Below, piece by piece: positions 61,261 through 64,000 of a stretch of 64,000 nucleotides of DNA. The position numbers and the translations under genes are program-made. Numbering within the stretch: position 1 is the first letter of the stretch; the number at the start of each line of letters is the position of its first letter. The DNA comes from CAWUKV01 sp963923025 (GTDB taxonomy: Bacteria; Cyanobacteriota; Cyanobacteriia; Phormidesmidales; Phormidesmidaceae): the NCBI GenBank assembly GCA_963923025.1, contig CAWUKV010000004.1, positions 8,572 to 72,571 of the forward strand, in the 5' to 3' direction. The notes below the pieces were generated by a model. It ran no database searches, was not told the DNA's origin, and saw only the letters and a program-made list of their open reading frames with translations.

Positions 61261-62058
61261 CTACGAATCTCGCTCAAAGGTCAGCCGATAGCGATACAGG
61301 GCTACCGGCTGATTAAACGCCTTGAAATAATCCGGATCGCGGGGCGACAGGTAGATAGCCGTGATTTGATCGGCAGTAATCGCAGGATGTTCATCCGCTT
61401 CTCGGTGATAGGCGGTGGTATTTTCAACCTCGTTTAAGTAAGCGGTAGCATCGCCCACGCCGCGAAAGAACTGCTGAAAAACTTCCGTGGTCACGAAGGT
61501 TCCGTCATTCGGGGTCTCTATGCTGCGCCCAGTAACGGTGGAGGCTAGCTGACGGTTGTCGCGCAGAAACGTCACTTGCCGGTTGGGGTTGTCTGGGTCA
61601 ACCTTGACAGCTTCAACCCAGCCCTCCCCTAGGTAAGCCCGTGCCAGACTCAGCCCGTTAAAGGCTCGATCCGACACAATCTGCTCCTTGGTCTTGATAG
61701 CCCGCCCCAAAAACTGTCCGTCTGCAACCGGAGCGCTCACAAACCGAATCGGTGCAGTAATCGGTTCCTCAAGAAATTTGCGATTGCCCTCAAAACCGGG
61801 CGTGACCACCTGTGGAGCCAGGGGAGCCACCATATCGGTTAGCGTTGAGGTCATTTGCCAGGTACCGGCCATCCAATCCGGATAGGCCAAATCGCCCTTA
61901 GATGGACCTACTGGGGGTTTTCCAGACCAGTCTGGAAATTGCTGCACCCGGTCCACCAATGGACCTGCTAGCGCCCCACCACTGCACAGCAACCAAATTA
62001 AAGAGAGCAGCGTCAGCCACACAAGATTACGCCGCAGTCGTCGAGAGAGGGGGGGCAT
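61261..62058 (-). CDS. DUF6816-like secreted/lumenal protein
   Basis: 265 residues from ATG 62058 (MPPLSRRLRRN); an ATG eight codons upstream is possible. A signal peptide with a twin-Arg-like basic start and LVWLTLLSLIWLLCSGGALA is followed by YPDWMAGTWQMTSTL, a pattern I associate from memory with the DUF6816 family found in cyanobacteria and chloroplasts. The rest is a beta-rich lipocalin-like domain. It probably acts in the thylakoid lumen or periplasm. Function unknown. Confidence 0.7.
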   Translation of the reverse strand: MPPLSRRLRRNLVWLTLLSLIWLLCSGGALAGPLVDRVQQFPDWSGKPPVGPSKGDLAYPDWMAGTWQMTSTLTDMVAPLAPQVVTPGFEGNRKFLEEPITAPIRFVSAPVADGQFLGRAIKTKEQIVSDRAFNGLSLARAYLGEGWVEAVKVDPDNPNRQVTFLRDNRQLASTVTGRSIETPNDGTFVTTEVFQQFFRGVGDATAYLNEVENTTAYHREADEHPAITADQITAIYLSPRDPDYFKAFNQPVALYRYRLTFERDS

Positions 62059-62238
62059 GGCGGTAACCGCGAAGATCAACAATCAATACAAAGATTCTGG
62101 CAATGCAAAGATTCTGGGTTTACTAGAATCGGGGCTGTAGAACAAACTAAGGCACTACCCTAGCCTTCTCACTGTATCCCAGCTGAAGATCGGTTGAGCC
62201 CTCAGCTACCGATCAGGCATTGCAGCCAGTAATGCCCC

Positions 62239-62305
62239 AGATTAGGTACAGCAGATTAGGTACAGCAGATTAGGTACAGCAGATTAGGTACAGCTTAGAT
62301 ACAGC
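62239..62305. repeat. 14-bp short tandem repeat (4 perfect copies plus a decayed one)
   Basis: AGATTAGGTACAGC is repeated head to tail four times (62239-62294), followed by a decayed TTAGATACAGC (62295-62305). It lies 50 bp upstream of the GAF-PAS gene. There are no spacers between units, so it is not CRISPR. Cyanobacteria often carry short tandem repeats in spacers. Confidence 0.85.
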
Positions 62306-62356
62306 AAATCGTCGCGCTCAAATCGTCAGGCCGAATAGTCGCGCTCCAATTCACCT

Positions 62357-63502
62357 ATGAACAGCTCAGATTCTCTCAAAGACGCGCTGGTTGACGAAAT
62401 CGAATCGTTCTACAAAGAGGTTAATCAGCTAGCCCGAACAGATGCGCTCCCCGACGATCAGCTACAGCTGCTGCGGGGTCTGGTTTCGGTGTCTCAGTTT
62501 GTCGCCAAGCAGACCGCAGAACAGCACACCAGCGACGGTGCCATCATCGCAGAGGTCACTGCGTTGAAAGACGAAGTGGAGCGACTGAAGTCTGTCAACG
62601 CCGCCTACGACAAGCAGATTCAATGGCTTAAAGATCGGGTAGCCCTGTCGCGCAACACCACCGGGCAGCTACGGCTCAAGGCTACGCTCAAGCAGACCCT
62701 AGATGCGGCAGTAGGCATTACCCGCGCCGACAGTGGCAGCATCTTTTTGCTAGACGCCGAACAGGTGGTCACCGAAGCCATCTTGACACGGGAGGGCACC
62801 ACCGAAGGCGAACGCCATTCGCTCGTCGGGCAGGTTCTCGAAAAGGGTCTAGCAGGCTCGGTAATTCAAAAACAGGCAACCGCACTGGTACATGACACCC
62901 GCATCGATGAACGTTGGATCAGCCTGCCAGATCAGCCCTACAAAGTCGCTTCTGCCCTGTGCGTTCCCCTACTGCGGGGCGATCGCGTTTTTGGCGTGCT
63001 CACGCTCACCCATCCCAACACTCGATACTTCAACCAGCAAGACAGCGACCTAATTACCGCCATTGCCTACCAAATTGCGCTTCTGCTCGAAAATTCTGAC
63101 CTGACCGACGCGAACCAGGACTACCGCGAACGACTCCAGCACAGCCAAGACTTCTTCCGTCAGCTGCTCAAGACGCCGCTGGTAGGCGCATTTTTACTTC
63201 AGAACAATCGGTTTTTGCACGTTAACCAAAAGCTGGCAACGCTGTTTGGCTACTCCCGAGAAGACATGCTGCGGCTACCGTCCATAGCCAGTTTGCTGGC
63301 CTACGAAGATCGAGATCGCGTCTACGCTGTTATTCATGAGTGCCTGTCGGGCAAATCGCCCCTGTTGAATCTTAGTTTCCGCATCAGCACCGAGCAGGGC
63401 CAGGTCATTAACGTCTCAGCCCAGGCCATCACAACGGAGTACCATGGGCAGCTCGCCCTGGTCGGCATCATGGCAGAGGACGACAGTCTAATCGTGCCTT
63501 AG
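62357..63502 (+). CDS. GAF-PAS sensory protein without an output domain
   Basis: 381 residues. An N-terminal helical/coiled-coil segment (about 1-95, ALKDEVERLKSVNAAYDKQI) leads to a GAF domain at about 100-255 (ADSGSIFLLDAEQ, VASALCVPLLRGDRVFGVLT, FNQQDSDLITAIAYQIALLL). A PAS domain follows (about 270-375, VGAFLLQNNRFLHVNQKLA, LFGYSREDML). There is no bilin-binding Cys motif of phytochrome type and no kinase, GGDEF, EAL or cyclase domain. It must act by dimerising or binding a partner. Confidence 0.87.
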   Translation: MNSSDSLKDALVDEIESFYKEVNQLARTDALPDDQLQLLRGLVSVSQFVAKQTAEQHTSDGAIIAEVTALKDEVERLKSVNAAYDKQIQWLKDRVALSRNTTGQLRLKATLKQTLDAAVGITRADSGSIFLLDAEQVVTEAILTREGTTEGERHSLVGQVLEKGLAGSVIQKQATALVHDTRIDERWISLPDQPYKVASALCVPLLRGDRVFGVLTLTHPNTRYFNQQDSDLITAIAYQIALLLENSDLTDANQDYRERLQHSQDFFRQLLKTPLVGAFLLQNNRFLHVNQKLATLFGYSREDMLRLPSIASLLAYEDRDRVYAVIHECLSGKSPLLNLSFRISTEQGQVINVSAQAITTEYHGQLALVGIMAEDDSLIVP

Positions 63503-63759
63503 TTTTGCCCGCATTTCGTAAGCTCACAGTCTTCACAGACTCTCAATCCACCGGCATTCACTCCTTACGGCAGAGTGACTCGTCCTTGCCCTGCTGATCT
63601 GGGTCACGGCTTACGTCAGGTGCAAAAGGCTCCTGCGAATCTTGCGCAACCACACTTACGGAGGGACGGCGGCGCTTAGGGAAAAATCGCACCGACCATT
63701 CTGTGACAAACGACTGTAATTTTTTCAAAGCACCCCTCATAAACGTCCTGACACAATTT

Positions 63760-63793
63760 GCAGCCTTTCCCTAACGGATCTGGCGACGGTTAC
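63760..63793 (+). mobile_element. Partial R1 repeat (right end only)
   Basis: GCAGCCTTTCCCTAACGG and GATCTGGCGACGGTTAC match the right end of R1 copy A (GCAGCCTTGTCCTAACGG and GATCTGGCGGCTGCTAT). The upstream CACCCCTCAT also matches the flank of copy A. Probably a deleted element. Confidence 0.5.
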
Positions 63794-63862
63794 ATTGTGC
63801 CGAAAAACGAAAAACAACACATGAGCCGAACGTCATGAGTCGCCGTGACGATCTTCATATTG

Positions 63863-63962
63863 CATTCGTCGAGTTGCTAGGGATAGTTACTAGCGCTGAA
63901 GTCCTTGACGCTGGAGCCCCTCGACGCAGTCAAATGCTTTAACCCACCCTTCGACTGCTATA
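63863..63962. repeat. Dispersed repeat R2, copy 2
   Basis: Second copy of the 100-bp R2 sequence (seven differences from copy 1). It is followed after six bases by an R1 left end, just as copy 1 is followed by a palindrome, so these spacers seem to collect repeats. Confidence 0.8.
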
Positions 63963-63968
63963 GGTTGC

Positions 63969-64000
63969 TATGTAGCCAGCGCCATTTACGTAAGGACACC
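63969..64000 (+). mobile_element. R1 repeat, copy E (truncated by the window edge)
   Basis: TATGTAGCCAGCGCCATT and GTAAGGACACC match the left terminal inverted repeat of R1 copies A and B. The element continues beyond the window. Confidence 0.5.

Larger units (their letters stand above)
63503..64000. other. Repeat-rich right end
   Basis: No confident gene. A 60-codon minus-strand frame (63558-63740, MRGALKKLQSFVTEWSVRFF) is basic and could be a small protein but has no support. The rest is a partial R1 end (63760-63793), an R2 copy (63863-63962) and the start of another R1 element (63969-64000). Confidence 0.5.

Noticed and set aside
62239..62305. The 14-bp repeat as a CRISPR array
   Set aside because: Units are head to tail with no spacers between them and no cas genes lie nearby.
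1..64000. tRNA, rRNA or prophage genes
   Set aside because: No cloverleaf with a GTTCRA loop at the right spacing, no ribosomal RNA sequence and no integrase, capsid or terminase gene was seen.

Overview
The window is cyanobacterial chromosome. The palindrome GCGATCGC (HIP1) recurs inside genes on both strands. The gene set also fits: a MASE1-type adenylate cyclase, a TamB/TIC236-like giant protein, a Ser/Thr kinase with an HRDISPEN loop, a PEP-CTERM protein, a DUF4112 protein, a lumen-type DUF6816-like protein and many TPR proteins. GC content is moderate and long intergenic spacers are common, which suggests a filamentous Leptolyngbya/Nodosilinea-like lineage. That lineage call is inference. 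No rRNA, tRNA, CRISPR array or prophage was seen.

Region 1 (1-17.1 kb) is the most striking part. It is a leftward series of nine genes. Six carry an N-terminal TPR module joined to a different glycan-tailoring domain: GT2, sulfotransferase, CgeB-like glycosyltransferase, a second type of sulfotransferase, a methyltransferase and GT61. They are accompanied by a stand-alone GT2 and a possible DUF6473 protein. The promoter-proximal member is a small RTX calcium-binding protein. Start/stop overlaps join several genes. I read this as a TPR-scaffolded glycosylation and sulfation island making a sulfated extracellular glycan or decorating a secreted protein; that function is inference. A rightward GT2 gene and a PEP-CTERM protein follow at 17.8-20.0 kb.

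Region 2 (20-36.7 kb) is mixed. It holds a MASE1-PAS-adenylate cyclase, a 55-residue secreted peptide and a thioredoxin. A leftward run follows: corA, apt, an OppB/DppB-type permease and two small unknown genes. Next come an M23-like membrane protein, a mazEF toxin-antitoxin pair and a secreted TPR-like protein boxed between inverted copies of a miniature transposable element. The stretch ends with a pentapeptide-repeat protein, an alpha/beta-hydrolase-fold protein lacking its catalytic residues, a transmembrane Ser/Thr kinase and a CPBP protease.

Region 3 (37-55.5 kb) holds tamB (about 1838 residues), a secreted TPR protein, a CheY-like regulator, a GyrA/ParC-type topoisomerase subunit with a degenerate GyrA box, a two-component system followed by a b-type cytochrome and a PepSY protein with a long Asp/Glu tract, and an RND efflux pump with its adaptor.

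Region 4 (55.8-64 kb) holds an HD-domain protein, an OppC/DppC-type permease (possible partner of the distant OppB) with a lipoprotein, a candidate small RNA, a conserved ParB-like cyanobacterial protein, DUF4112, PPC-domain and DUF6816-like proteins, and a GAF-PAS protein preceded by a 14-bp tandem repeat. Two families of dispersed repeats (about 105-125 bp with imperfect terminal inverted repeats, and about 100 bp at 93% identity) are scattered through the right two thirds. One copy runs off the right edge.
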